From JADJSS01 sp046329815 (GTDB lineage Bacteria > Bacteroidota > Bacteroidia > Chitinophagales > JADIYW01), in NCBI GenBank assembly GCA_046329815.1, contig JAXLTY010000001.1:620001-684000 (forward strand): 64,000 nt of DNA. The letters are read 5' to 3'. The translations under genes and the position numbers were made by a program. This document shows positions 50,208-59,105 of this stretch, piece by piece. Every line of letters begins with the position of its first letter. The stretch's first letter is position 1. Below the pieces are notes generated by a model, which saw nothing but the letters and a program-made list of their open reading frames with translations, was not told where the DNA came from and ran no database searches.

Positions 50208-51098
50208 ATGTCAAAAAGAACCGGAATTGAGCGTTACAACATCATTATCAATCAGTTAAGAAAGAAAAAATCTTCATTTGATGAGATTTACAACGTCTTA
50301 AAACGTAAATCTGAGATAGAAAGTTATGATTTCACCTTAAGTAAACGCACTTTTAAGAGAGATCTGCAAGATATTTTTGCTATTTACCAAATTGAGATTT
50401 TATTCGATTTCAGCCAAAAAGTGTATTACATTGATCAGCAAGAAGGCAATATCAATAATGAAAAAATACTGGAAGCATTTGATATTTTCAATGCACTGAA
50501 TTTGAGCAGCAGTGTCAATAATTTTATTCATTTTGATAACAGGAAACCACAAGGAACGGTTCATTTATCGACCATTATCCAAGCTATAAAAAACAGGAAT
50601 ATTCTGCATTTTACACATCAGAAATTTTCTGATTCTGAAATTACCAATCGCGTTGTACAGCCATTAGCTTTAAAAGAATCGCATCATCGCTGGTATTTAG
50701 TAGCAAAAGATATGAAAGATGAAATCATAAAGACATTTGGATTAGATCGTATTATTGAATCGGAAATTACCAAAAAGAAATTTGTCTATCCAAAAGATTT
50801 TGATGTAAATGATTTTTTTAAATACAGTTTTGGTGTTACCAATGTAGAAAATAAAGAACCAAGCGATATTGTTCTATCATTTGAGCCATACGAAGGAAAA
50901 TTTATTAAAACGCTGCCGCTGCATCACAGTCAAAAAATCATTACAGATACTGCAAAAGAACTGCGTATTGAATTAAAACTGTATATCACAAATGACCTGG
51001 TAATGGAAATTTTGTCGTATGGCAATAAAGTAAAAGTAATTCAGCCGAAACAACTGATTACAGAAATCAGAAACACCTTAAAAAAAATGAATTATTAG
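50208..51098 (+). CDS. WYL-domain transcriptional regulator
   Basis: 296 residues. N-terminal winged-helix-like segment (1-80, FTLSKRTFKRDLQD), then the WYL domain (about 130-225) with NRVVQPLALKESHHRWYLVAKD and the C-terminal WCX-type extension. WYL domains sense nucleic-acid-like or nucleotide ligands. A TATCTTTA box lies 16 bp ahead of the ATG. Divergent small gene at 49832 may be its target. Confidence 0.87.
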   Translation: MSKRTGIERYNIIINQLRKKKSSFDEIYNVLKRKSEIESYDFTLSKRTFKRDLQDIFAIYQIEILFDFSQKVYYIDQQEGNINNEKILEAFDIFNALNLSSSVNNFIHFDNRKPQGTVHLSTIIQAIKNRNILHFTHQKFSDSEITNRVVQPLALKESHHRWYLVAKDMKDEIIKTFGLDRIIESEITKKKFVYPKDFDVNDFFKYSFGVTNVENKEPSDIVLSFEPYEGKFIKTLPLHHSQKIITDTAKELRIELKLYITNDLVMEILSYGNKVKVIQPKQLITEIRNTLKKMNY

Positions 51099-51100
51099 TA

Positions 51101-53323
51101 TTACTTCATATTAAACTCAGGATTTGCATCCATTACTTCGTCCACATCATTGAAATTACCAACGCTTCCATCGCTGATAATATATTCTTCGCCTTCGCTG
51201 CATAAATTTTTAATCAAAGATGCATCTGACGGTGTGAAGAATGTCGCTGACTTATCCAATCCCAATTTCGGATCATTATAAACCATGCTCATAAACTTGC
51301 CCCAAGCCGGTGCTGCTGTATGATTACCCTGTCCGGCTTTCAGCATAGGATCATCATAGCCAACCCAAACGCCTGCCAGCAATTGCGGTGTGTAGCCAAT
51401 AAACCATGCGTCGGTATTGCCGTTGGTGGTTCCTGTTTTACCAGCCATTTCCTTTACACCAATTCCATAACCACCAAGTGATGCCGCCGTTCCACCAGGA
51501 CTCACAGGTCCTTTCATGATCTGGCACATTTTATAGGCTGTATTATCATTAAATACTTCATGCATTTCTGTTTGGAAACTTTGCACCACGTTGCCATCTT
51601 TATCTTCAATACGCAATAAAAACTGTGGTTTAGTGCTAATGCCTGCATTTGGAAATGTACTATATACCGCTAACATTTCATACAATGAAAGATCTGCAGA
51701 GCCCAAACAAATAGAAGGCACTACAGGTAATTTTGTAGTAATACCCATTTTATATGCCAGATCAACCAATGCTTCAGGGCCGAAATTTTTCATCATATAC
51801 GCTGCCGCGCCATTGATTGATTTTGCCAGACAATATTTCATTGGACCGCAACCGCCAGGAGTTCCTTTTGGCCGCCAGACGGTTCCGTGATAGGTAATCG
51901 TAATTGGCCCGCAAGGTACACACATACATGGCGACCAGCCATTATCTACAGCCAAAGCATATTGAATTGGTTTGAATGTAGAGCCAACCTGTCGTTTTAC
52001 ATCAGGACTACAGTGATCATATTTATTAAACTCAAAACTAGTGCCGCCGACCCATGCTTTGACATAACCGGTAAATGGTTCAATCGCCATAAACGCAGTT
52101 TGCATATGGTTTTTATAATAGATAATAGAATCCAACAAAGAAATCAACGTATCTTTCTTTCCTCTTGAATAAGAAAAGACGGTCATTTTTCTCTTTTCAG
52201 ATTTAAAGAATGCGTAAATTTCTTCATCAGATTTTCCTTCTTTTTTGAGAATCGGATAACGTTCGGTTTGCTTGATGGCTTTCAATAATGTTTTTTTGCC
52301 GCGTTCACTTTCCCAAATTGTTTTATAATTTCCAACACCAAAACGTTTTACATTATTGATAGCTGCTATTTCAGCATATTTCTGATAGCGCGTATCCAAA
52401 GTAGTATATATTTTCAGTCCGTCTGTATATATATTCCAGTTTGTTCCATCCGGTTTTTTGTTATCCTTGCACCATTTTTTTAAATACTCAGCTAATGATG
52501 CTCTGAAATATGGCGCCAAACCATCGTTTGGTGATTCCGGATGAAAATTCAATTTGATCGGTTTATCTTTCAATTCATCACATTGTGCCTGCGTGATAAC
52601 GCCTTGTTCTGCCATTAAACTTAAAACTGTTGCACGGCGAACGCGGGTTCTTTCTTCATGTCTTTTTGGATTATATAAGGCAGGATTTTGCAACATACCA
52701 ACAAACATCGCAGATTCTTCCAGCGTCAGATCTTTCGGTAATTTATTAAAATAGATACGCGCCGCACTTTTGATACCGTCTGCATTATTTAAAAAATCGA
52801 CCGTATTGAAATACATCGCTATAATTTCATGTTTTGTATAACGACGTTCTAACATCGGTGCGATCACATATTCTTTTGCTTTTTGAATCATACGCTGCAC
52901 AATATTTTTTGCAGGATCGTTGAACATGTTTTTTGCCAATTGTTGTGTTATAGTACTGCCTCCACCGTTTGCACCTAATGTAATCACTGCTTTAACCGTA
53001 CGCAACACATCAATTCCTGCATGATCGTAAAAACGTTTATCTTCTGTAGCAACCAGCGCTTTTTCCAACCAAGGTGAAAGCTCTTCAAATGATACATTTA
53101 CGCGGTTGCTTGAATAATATTTCCCGATCAAAACAGAATCGGCAGAATATACTTCAGAAGCCAAATTCGCATCCGGATTTTCCAAATCTTTATAGTCTGG
53201 CAACGCGCCAAAAATACCCAGACGCACAGCAGAGAAAAATAAAATGATAGTGAGCAATCCTGCACCAAACAGTTTCAGTAAATTTTTAGGAACCAGCAGC
53301 CAGTTTAGAATGTTTTTTATCAT
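51101..53323 (-). CDS. Penicillin-binding protein 1A (bifunctional murein synthase)
   Basis: 740 residues. N-terminal membrane anchor (about 15-38); glycosyltransferase domain with TEDKRFYDHAGID (catalytic Glu) and STITQQLAKN; transpeptidase domain with SxxK in GSTFKPIQ, SxN in KSINGAA and KTGTT. Builds and cross-links peptidoglycan. Its ATG overlaps the stop of the upstream PorW/SprE-like gene by four bases, so cell-wall synthesis and T9SS assembly are translationally coupled here. Confidence 0.93.
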   Translation of the reverse strand: MIKNILNWLLVPKNLLKLFGAGLLTIILFFSAVRLGIFGALPDYKDLENPDANLASEVYSADSVLIGKYYSSNRVNVSFEELSPWLEKALVATEDKRFYDHAGIDVLRTVKAVITLGANGGGSTITQQLAKNMFNDPAKNIVQRMIQKAKEYVIAPMLERRYTKHEIIAMYFNTVDFLNNADGIKSAARIYFNKLPKDLTLEESAMFVGMLQNPALYNPKRHEERTRVRRATVLSLMAEQGVITQAQCDELKDKPIKLNFHPESPNDGLAPYFRASLAEYLKKWCKDNKKPDGTNWNIYTDGLKIYTTLDTRYQKYAEIAAINNVKRFGVGNYKTIWESERGKKTLLKAIKQTERYPILKKEGKSDEEIYAFFKSEKRKMTVFSYSRGKKDTLISLLDSIIYYKNHMQTAFMAIEPFTGYVKAWVGGTSFEFNKYDHCSPDVKRQVGSTFKPIQYALAVDNGWSPCMCVPCGPITITYHGTVWRPKGTPGGCGPMKYCLAKSINGAAAYMMKNFGPEALVDLAYKMGITTKLPVVPSICLGSADLSLYEMLAVYSTFPNAGISTKPQFLLRIEDKDGNVVQSFQTEMHEVFNDNTAYKMCQIMKGPVSPGGTAASLGGYGIGVKEMAGKTGTTNGNTDAWFIGYTPQLLAGVWVGYDDPMLKAGQGNHTAAPAWGKFMSMVYNDPKLGLDKSATFFTPSDASLIKNLCSEGEEYIISDGSVGNFNDVDEVMDANPEFNMK

Positions 53324-56300
53324 TTATTATAATTTTCGAAAAAGAATCTGGAATATGTTTTTAAATCGTTCAGCTTTTTAATTTTACGGAAATTCGCCGG
53401 TGTGATAATATAATAATCCGCTTTGAATTCATTGCCTTCACCTAAAATATCAGTTGGAACCGACTGCAGTTTATCGTTATATTTATTAGCATCCGTGATA
53501 CCTTCAAATCGTTTGATCTGAATAAATGGCTGACCTTCTACGAATACTGCATTTACTTTTATTTTATCTTCATTGAAATGCTTCTTGTTGAATCTGCCGA
53601 TGTTTGAGATGATGTCTGTAATTTTCATGTACGGATCCTTTAACTCAACCAAGATCGTCAGACCTGTTGTGTCCAAAGAAAATTCTTTTGTTGTATCAAT
53701 ATCAACCGTTTTAATTGTATCAGTTTTAATTGGCGATTGCGGTGTTGTGTCTTTTAAATTGCTTTCAAACTGAATAAATGTTGCTAAATATTGCTGCGCT
53801 TTTTCTTTCACTTCGCCGGTTGGATATTTTGAAATAATATTCATCAGCGCAATTTTGTAATCAGAATACATTTTCTTTTTGCCAAAAGAAACAGCTGATA
53901 AAAATTCAAACTGCGGAATTTCATTTGAACTTGGATATTTAATGCGTGCCAAAGAATTGTTTCTTATCACATCATCATAATTACCACTTTGAAACAACTT
54001 ATACGTCGAAGCATAAAAAGTCTGAACTGTTTCTGATGAACCTGTTGAATCAGGCGTACTTTTCTTATTTATTACTTCAGCCACTTCGCTCAACGGATAG
54101 TTTTGCAAAATGTATTGTTTTTCTTTTTCTGCCAAACCAGTCAGATTTTTTTCCAAATAAATTAAATACTGATAGTAATGCGCACGCGCATCGTATTCGC
54201 TGTTTGCAAACCTGCGTGTCAACTCATCAAATTGAATTTTTGATTTTGGCAGATTGTTCAATTTGTTCTTAAATATTTCGCCCGAACTAAATAATGCATC
54301 TGCAATTTTTTTATCAGAAGCCATAAAATCTTCCGGTGTTTTTGGAATCTTCAATGTGCTGTCTGCTTGTGTTAGTGGTTTTTTATTTTTCTTGACAGTT
54401 GCCGTATCCGTGTCTGTTGTCGTTGTTGTATTGTTATTCAAATTATCCAATGAGATACCTTTATTGCTTCGACGCCAGTTGTCTTCCAGAGGTCGGTCGC
54501 CCCAAATTGCTCTAAAGTCATTGTAGCCGCGTGCTTTCGCATCCGGATTGTAGAAATACCACAAACCATTTGAAACGCCATCAGAAACAGCAGGTGTGTT
54601 TGTAGCGCCTCTGTAGTTAGCATCATCGGTACCGAAGCGCGATTTTTTCTTCGCATCTTTTTCCTGTTTTGCCTGCACATCTACCAAATATGCAGCCAAT
54701 TCTTTCGGTGACATTTTTCCTAAACGCTGTAAACTATCTTGCTGATGAATGACCAAAAAATCATTTGCTAAATCTGTCAGCGTGCTTTTTCTGCTTACAA
54801 TCTTTTCATAGTTTTCGTAAGTACTTGGCAAATAAGCAATCGCGCTGTCATAGAAATGCGATGCCTGGAAATAATCTTCTTTATCAAAAAATATTTCACC
54901 TAATTTTAAATATGATTTCCCTTTTTGCTCTTTATTATCCAATGATTTCTTAATAGATTTTTGCAAATACGCTACCGCATTTGATGTATCGTTCTGGAAA
55001 TAATAATAATTTGCAATCGTGTATAAAACTTCGTCAGCATGATCTTTATTTTTTCCGAATTTGATGAGTTTTGCCAACATCTTAACAATATCCTGATCGG
55101 CCAGATCCGGATTTTTGCCGTATAACTTTGCTAATTGTATTTGCGCAAACAAATTCAGTTCTTCGTCTTTTGTATGCTTGCCTGCTTTTTTATAATAGTC
55201 GGCTGCATCAGCAGGTTGATTGTTGCGTTCGTAAATTTGTGCGAGCAAATATTCGTAATATGCTTTTTGTTTATTCTTCTTAAAATACAGCATTGCGTTT
55301 TCCAATTGCTCTACAGCAGGCGACAAATCATTACGGCGCGTGTTGTAATAAGCATCTACCAGATACAAATCTCTGCGCTGTTTTTTAGTCAGTTTGCGCA
55401 ACGCTTTTCCATAAGAAATAATACTTTTCGCGTCTGCAAAATTTCCTTGCTCGATCAAACATTTTGCCATCCAAACAATAGCTTCCGGACGCGATGGTTT
55501 GTGTTTGATCTTTTCCCAAAAAGTCAGTTTATCATATTTCGCATCTTCTTTTGCCGACAGTTCTTTCAGTGGCTGGTCTTTACTTCTATCCATGCTGTCT
55601 TTGTAGTATGGATTCTTAACATACTGCTCGCCCATTAACACATATGGTAATTTCGGATCGAAATTCGGTTTTTCTGTTTTTTTAGTTGTTTTCGGCGGAA
55701 TTAAGGTAGTATCTGTTTTGCTGGATTTACTTTTTGCTTTAGCCAATAAATCAGCCGGAATTGGTTTTCCTTTTTTCTGTAAAGCGATGATCTTCTTTTT
55801 CGCTTTTATAATTTCTTCGATCTCTTTTTTCTTTTTATCAATAGCTGCCTGTTGTTTTTCGCGCGCAGTTTCCGCTTTTTCTTTAGCTTCTTCCTGTGCT
55901 TTTTTATATTGGAATTCGATGATCGATTTTTTCTTGCCTGCAGCTTTTTCAATTTCTTTCTGGCGCTTGCGAATATATTTCAAACGATCTCTGTTGCTGA
56001 ATTCCAGCTTCAGGTTCATTTTTCCAGGTTTCATTGTGGTTACAATGTATTGGAATGTAATTAATGCAGTATCATATTGCTTACGCATATATTGCGATTT
56101 TCCTAACAATAAATATGCATTATCGCGCCAGCGACTGTAATCATGCAACTGTAAAACGATACCTACTTTTTTTTCTATTGTTTCCAAATCGCTCTGATTT
56201 CCGGAAAAATCAGCGCCATCATGAAAATAAAACGGAACCAGTTCGTTATAATTTATAACTCGGTTAAATTCGTAGTTATGAACAATTTCTTTAAATAATT

Positions 56301-56478
56301 CATTTGCATTAAAATAATAGTTATTTCGTGTAGTCAAGTCGCCCCAAGCTCTCTTTACAATATTCGGTCTTTCATACTTTGATTTCGACTTTTTATTCTT
56401 TTGTGCAAACGTATGAAACGATGCAAAAGACAAAATCCAAACCAACAGCAATAGTTTTTTACAAGTAAAAGGATGCAT
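53320..56478 (-). CDS. PorW/SprE-like TPR protein (type IX secretion/gliding)
   Basis: 1052 residues with a signal peptide (cleavage near TFAQ-K). Near the N-terminus NNYYFNANELFKE and INYNELVPF match the opening of PorW/SprE proteins. A charged coiled-coil/linker (about 195-290, rich in KEK) is followed by many TPR-like helices (about 330-680), a variable Thr-rich linker, and a C-terminal beta domain. Such proteins connect the PorK/PorN ring to other T9SS parts. Longer than usual family members (roughly 850 residues as I recall). Ends in an ATGA overlap with PBP1A. Confidence 0.75.
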   Translation of the reverse strand: MHPFTCKKLLLLVWILSFASFHTFAQKNKKSKSKYERPNIVKRAWGDLTTRNNYYFNANELFKEIVHNYEFNRVINYNELVPFYFHDGADFSGNQSDLETIEKKVGIVLQLHDYSRWRDNAYLLLGKSQYMRKQYDTALITFQYIVTTMKPGKMNLKLEFSNRDRLKYIRKRQKEIEKAAGKKKSIIEFQYKKAQEEAKEKAETAREKQQAAIDKKKKEIEEIIKAKKKIIALQKKGKPIPADLLAKAKSKSSKTDTTLIPPKTTKKTEKPNFDPKLPYVLMGEQYVKNPYYKDSMDRSKDQPLKELSAKEDAKYDKLTFWEKIKHKPSRPEAIVWMAKCLIEQGNFADAKSIISYGKALRKLTKKQRRDLYLVDAYYNTRRNDLSPAVEQLENAMLYFKKNKQKAYYEYLLAQIYERNNQPADAADYYKKAGKHTKDEELNLFAQIQLAKLYGKNPDLADQDIVKMLAKLIKFGKNKDHADEVLYTIANYYYFQNDTSNAVAYLQKSIKKSLDNKEQKGKSYLKLGEIFFDKEDYFQASHFYDSAIAYLPSTYENYEKIVSRKSTLTDLANDFLVIHQQDSLQRLGKMSPKELAAYLVDVQAKQEKDAKKKSRFGTDDANYRGATNTPAVSDGVSNGLWYFYNPDAKARGYNDFRAIWGDRPLEDNWRRSNKGISLDNLNNNTTTTTDTDTATVKKNKKPLTQADSTLKIPKTPEDFMASDKKIADALFSSGEIFKNKLNNLPKSKIQFDELTRRFANSEYDARAHYYQYLIYLEKNLTGLAEKEKQYILQNYPLSEVAEVINKKSTPDSTGSSETVQTFYASTYKLFQSGNYDDVIRNNSLARIKYPSSNEIPQFEFLSAVSFGKKKMYSDYKIALMNIISKYPTGEVKEKAQQYLATFIQFESNLKDTTPQSPIKTDTIKTVDIDTTKEFSLDTTGLTILVELKDPYMKITDIISNIGRFNKKHFNEDKIKVNAVFVEGQPFIQIKRFEGITDANKYNDKLQSVPTDILGEGNEFKADYYIITPANFRKIKKLNDLKTYSRFFFENYNK

Positions 56479-56558
56479 GCTTATTTTTATTCCTTAATTT
56501 TAACGCAATTTCTTAAATTTATTTTACTTATTCGAGTGAATTTTATTTAAATCACATT

Positions 56559-57431
56559 ATGTCGATAAAAAAACCGGATTGGAACAAACTGCGCCAGCAA
56601 CTAAAAACTGTTTACCGGTTTCAGGTAGTTGATGAGAAAACATACGATGTGAAGCTGGTTTTAGAATTAAAACCAATGAATATCCTGATTGGAATTGGTT
56701 TGGTGCTGGCTATTTTCACGATTTTGAACTTCATTTTTATTGCTTACACGCCTTTGAAACAATATATTCCAGGATATGGTTCTTCATCCAGCAACCGTGA
56801 AATTGTGAATTTGCGCATCAAAACGGAAGAACTGGAAGACAAAGTAAAATCCAATGAAAAATTCATTGCGAATCTGCATAATATTTTAAGCGATAATATT
56901 GTGGTGGATGCCGTAAAAAAAGACCTCAAAAAGGTAAAAATCGATACCGGAATTTTAGGTCAGAAAACAACAGATGAAAGCAAATTTGTAAAAAATATTG
57001 AAAGCGGTTTGCAAAATGCTGAATTACTGGAAAATATACAGGCAACAAAAACAAATGTATTTGACAATCTGTCACTGCTAAGACCAGTTTCCGGAAAAAT
57101 AGTTACCGCCTTTGATGCTGCTAAACAACAAAACAGCATTACTTTTTTAGCAAAAAAAGAAGAACCTGTCAAAGCACCTTTAAACGGCACGATTATATTT
57201 GACGGAATATTACCGAATGCAGGCGAATGTTTGATTGTTCAGACTGAAAATCAATTGGTTTACATATTAAAAAATAACACAAAAACTTTGAAAAAAACAG
57301 GTAACTTTGTTCAACAAGGCGAAACGGTTGCAACAGCCGGAAAACAGTTAAATAATGCAAATTACATTACTGTTTTTGAGCTTTGGTACAAAGGAAAAGC
57401 AATTGATCCAACAAAATATATAAGACTATGA
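56559..57431 (+). CDS. Degenerate M23-like (LytM) envelope protein
   Basis: 290 residues. A short cytoplasmic start, one membrane helix (about 42-62), a coiled coil (85-125) and a C-terminal M23 fold beginning LLRPVSGKIVTAFD. The zinc ligands are lost: the usual HxxxD is absent and the HxHFE ending is replaced by ITVFELWYKG. It is therefore probably a non-catalytic activator or scaffold, like EnvC/NlpD. The last four bases overlap the bactofilin gene, a pairing that fits the known link of bactofilins and LytM proteins. Confidence 0.82.
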   Translation: MSIKKPDWNKLRQQLKTVYRFQVVDEKTYDVKLVLELKPMNILIGIGLVLAIFTILNFIFIAYTPLKQYIPGYGSSSSNREIVNLRIKTEELEDKVKSNEKFIANLHNILSDNIVVDAVKKDLKKVKIDTGILGQKTTDESKFVKNIESGLQNAELLENIQATKTNVFDNLSLLRPVSGKIVTAFDAAKQQNSITFLAKKEEPVKAPLNGTIIFDGILPNAGECLIVQTENQLVYILKNNTKTLKKTGNFVQQGETVATAGKQLNNANYITVFELWYKGKAIDPTKYIRL

Positions 57432-57871
57432 GCAACTTTTTTTCAAAAAACGAAACCGTTACCAATATAGACAGCAAAGATGCGAACCGCATCAACAACG
57501 GAACCACTATTACCGGTGATATTTCGGCACAAACCGATCTGCGCATCGACGGAAAAATTGCCGGCAATATTCAATGTGCTGCAAAAGTAGTTATTGGAAA
57601 CTCTGCACAAATTTTAGGCAATATCAAATGCAACGATCTGACGATAGAAGGAAAAATGAAAGGCAATATAGAAGTCGGCGGCATTTTGCATTTCAAGGCA
57701 AAAGCAGAATTTGAAGGCGATGTAAAATATAAAAAATTAGTGGTTGAAGAAGGCGCAGCTATCAGCGGCTCGCTTACCAATACCAATTCTGTTATTAAAC
57801 CAATAACAGCCAACGCTACTACTGCAACCACAACTGTACAAAATGGACAAGCAGCAACCATCGCGCAATAA
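57428..57871 (+). CDS. Bactofilin (polymer-forming cytoskeletal protein)
   Basis: 147 residues. The central DUF583 beta-helix (about 15-115) shows the periodic pattern TTITGDISAQTDLRIDGKI, NIQCAAKVVIGNSAQILGNI, with hydrophobic steps every five to six residues and disordered ends. Bactofilins form filaments that position cell-wall enzymes. Coupled by a four-base overlap to the M23-like protein gene and by 29 bases to AtpZ. Confidence 0.9.
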   Translation: MSNFFSKNETVTNIDSKDANRINNGTTITGDISAQTDLRIDGKIAGNIQCAAKVVIGNSAQILGNIKCNDLTIEGKMKGNIEVGGILHFKAKAEFEGDVKYKKLVVEEGAAISGSLTNTNSVIKPITANATTATTTVQNGQAATIAQ

Positions 57872-58070
57872 CGAAAAGAAAGCAATGTCGAGCTGGCTGG
57901 TTTACACTGGTATGGCATTCGAGCTCTTTGGAATTATTGGTGTTTTCGCAGCCATCGGTTATTTTCTGGATAAACAGTTTTCGACACAGCCATTTTTATT
58001 GATTCTATTATTATTAATCGGAACTGCAGGTGCATTTTACAGAATTTACAAATCAACGATTTCTAAATAA
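57843..58070 (+). CDS. atpZ: AtpZ/AtpI-family membrane protein
   Basis: 75 residues with two membrane helices (about 18-40 and 48-66). MSSWLVYTGMAFELFGIIGVFAAIGYFLD is split as YTGMAFELFG then AAIGYFLDKQF, typical of AtpZ, found at the head of F-type ATP synthase clusters and thought to transport or bind Mg/Ca. It overlaps the bactofilin gene by 29 bases when started at 57843. The atpB, atpE, atpF genes normally downstream are missing from this window. Confidence 0.85.
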   Translation: MDKQQPSRNNEKKAMSSWLVYTGMAFELFGIIGVFAAIGYFLDKQFSTQPFLLILLLLIGTAGAFYRIYKSTISK

Positions 58071-58091
58071 CACAAATAATATCACAGAAAA

Positions 58092-58141
58092 CACAGAGTT
58101 TTGCACAGAGACATTCGTTAAAAACTCAGTGATACTCTGTG
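58092..58141. repeat. REP-like inverted repeat CACAGAGT/ACTCTGTG
   Basis: Arms at 58092-58099 and 58134-58141 enclose a second nested pair (GTTTT/AAAAC). It sits between atpZ and the AtpI-like gene. CACAGAG words repeat in the gap. Confidence 0.5.
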
Positions 58142-58164
58142 AAACAAAAAAATACTATCAACAA

Positions 58165-58521
58165 ATGAAATGGTTTTTGCATATCGTTTTTCTGACTATT
58201 TATTTCATTGTTATTTCTTTTTTTTTAGATGTTGATTTACGGTTTTCTTTTCGTTTTATGTCGATGGCAATGGCGTTGGTTTCGTTCATTTATTTCCTGA
58301 TCGTTTTTATTTCAGAAAAAAAAGAAGTTAAAAAATCCATTGGCGGAAACCTGGCAGCCATCGTAATAAAATTTATGCTGTCTGCGATGATCATTGTGGT
58401 GTATTCGTATAAATACGGCATGCATTATTTACATGAATTTCTTTACTTTTTCATTGCTTACGGCTCGTTTTCGGTGTTGAGTTTTTGGAATGGGTATTGG
58501 TATAAGCCGAGAAAGAAATAA
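58165..58521 (+). CDS. Small membrane protein, AtpI-like (ATP synthase associated)
   Basis: 118 residues from ATG 58165 (MKWFLHIVFLTIYF); a longer in-frame extension from 58030 overlaps atpZ and is rejected. Four predicted membrane helices with charged loops (SEKKEVKKSIGG). Position right after AtpZ and the fold fit the small membrane protein that precedes atpB in Bacteroidota clusters. The gene is the last plus-strand gene in the window. Confidence 0.65.
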   Translation: MKWFLHIVFLTIYFIVISFFLDVDLRFSFRFMSMAMALVSFIYFLIVFISEKKEVKKSIGGNLAAIVIKFMLSAMIIVVYSYKYGMHYLHEFLYFFIAYGSFSVLSFWNGYWYKPRKK

Positions 58522-58591
58522 TAAGATCTAACAGATGATGTTGTCAGACTTTAATTGAGTTGCTCAATAACTATCAGTATAGACTAATGTA

Positions 58592-59095
58592 CTATCTACA
58601 TAAAATAAATTTTTGAAAGAAAGACTCCTCATCTGTATTTAATTCTATAAAATACAAACCAGCACCCTTATCAGAAAGATCAATTGTTAAAATTTCACCT
58701 ATTGTAAAAACTTTTGATGGTTGTTGCCATATAATTTTTCCATTTACATCATAGATGTTTATCATTGTTTTTTCTTTTACATCTTTAAAATTTAAAGTTA
58801 AAATACTATTTGCGGGATTTGGATAAATAGAATAAACACTTTCAGGTTTCACAGAATTTTTTATTCCTGTAATAACAAAAGAAATACTATCTTCCTTGTC
58901 TAAATAACCTATTGTACCAGTGAAAAAACCAGTATTAACCGAAGAAACGGCAAATTCACCAACCGCACAAATATGGCTGATGTTTGATGTTGTTTTTACA
59001 TTGCCGCCTGGACTTACTAGTATCTTTTGATTGTTTGTTTGTGCATATAAGCTACACGATAGTACTACAAACAATATAGCCGAAATTATTTTCAT
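58592..59095 (-). CDS. Secreted protein with T9SS type A sorting domain
   Basis: 167 residues. Signal peptide (cleavage near LYAQ-T), an N-terminal segment SPGGNVKTTSNISHICAVGEF, and a C-terminal type A sorting domain (about 88-167): YSIYPNPANSILTLNF, INIYDVNGKIIW and LYFIELNTD. The domain directs the protein through the T9SS and is removed at the surface. The N-terminal part is very short, so the mature product is small. It follows the tail-collar paralogues on the same strand. Confidence 0.85.
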   Translation of the reverse strand: MKIISAILFVVLSCSLYAQTNNQKILVSPGGNVKTTSNISHICAVGEFAVSSVNTGFFTGTIGYLDKEDSISFVITGIKNSVKPESVYSIYPNPANSILTLNFKDVKEKTMINIYDVNGKIIWQQPSKVFTIGEILTIDLSDKGAGLYFIELNTDEESFFQKFILCR

Positions 59096-59105
59096 AGTTC
59101 TTTAT

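Noticed and set aside
58030..58164. N-terminal extension of the AtpI-like protein
   Set aside because: The extension overlaps atpZ, covers an inverted repeat and is not hydrophobic; the ATG at 58165 starts directly with the first membrane helix.
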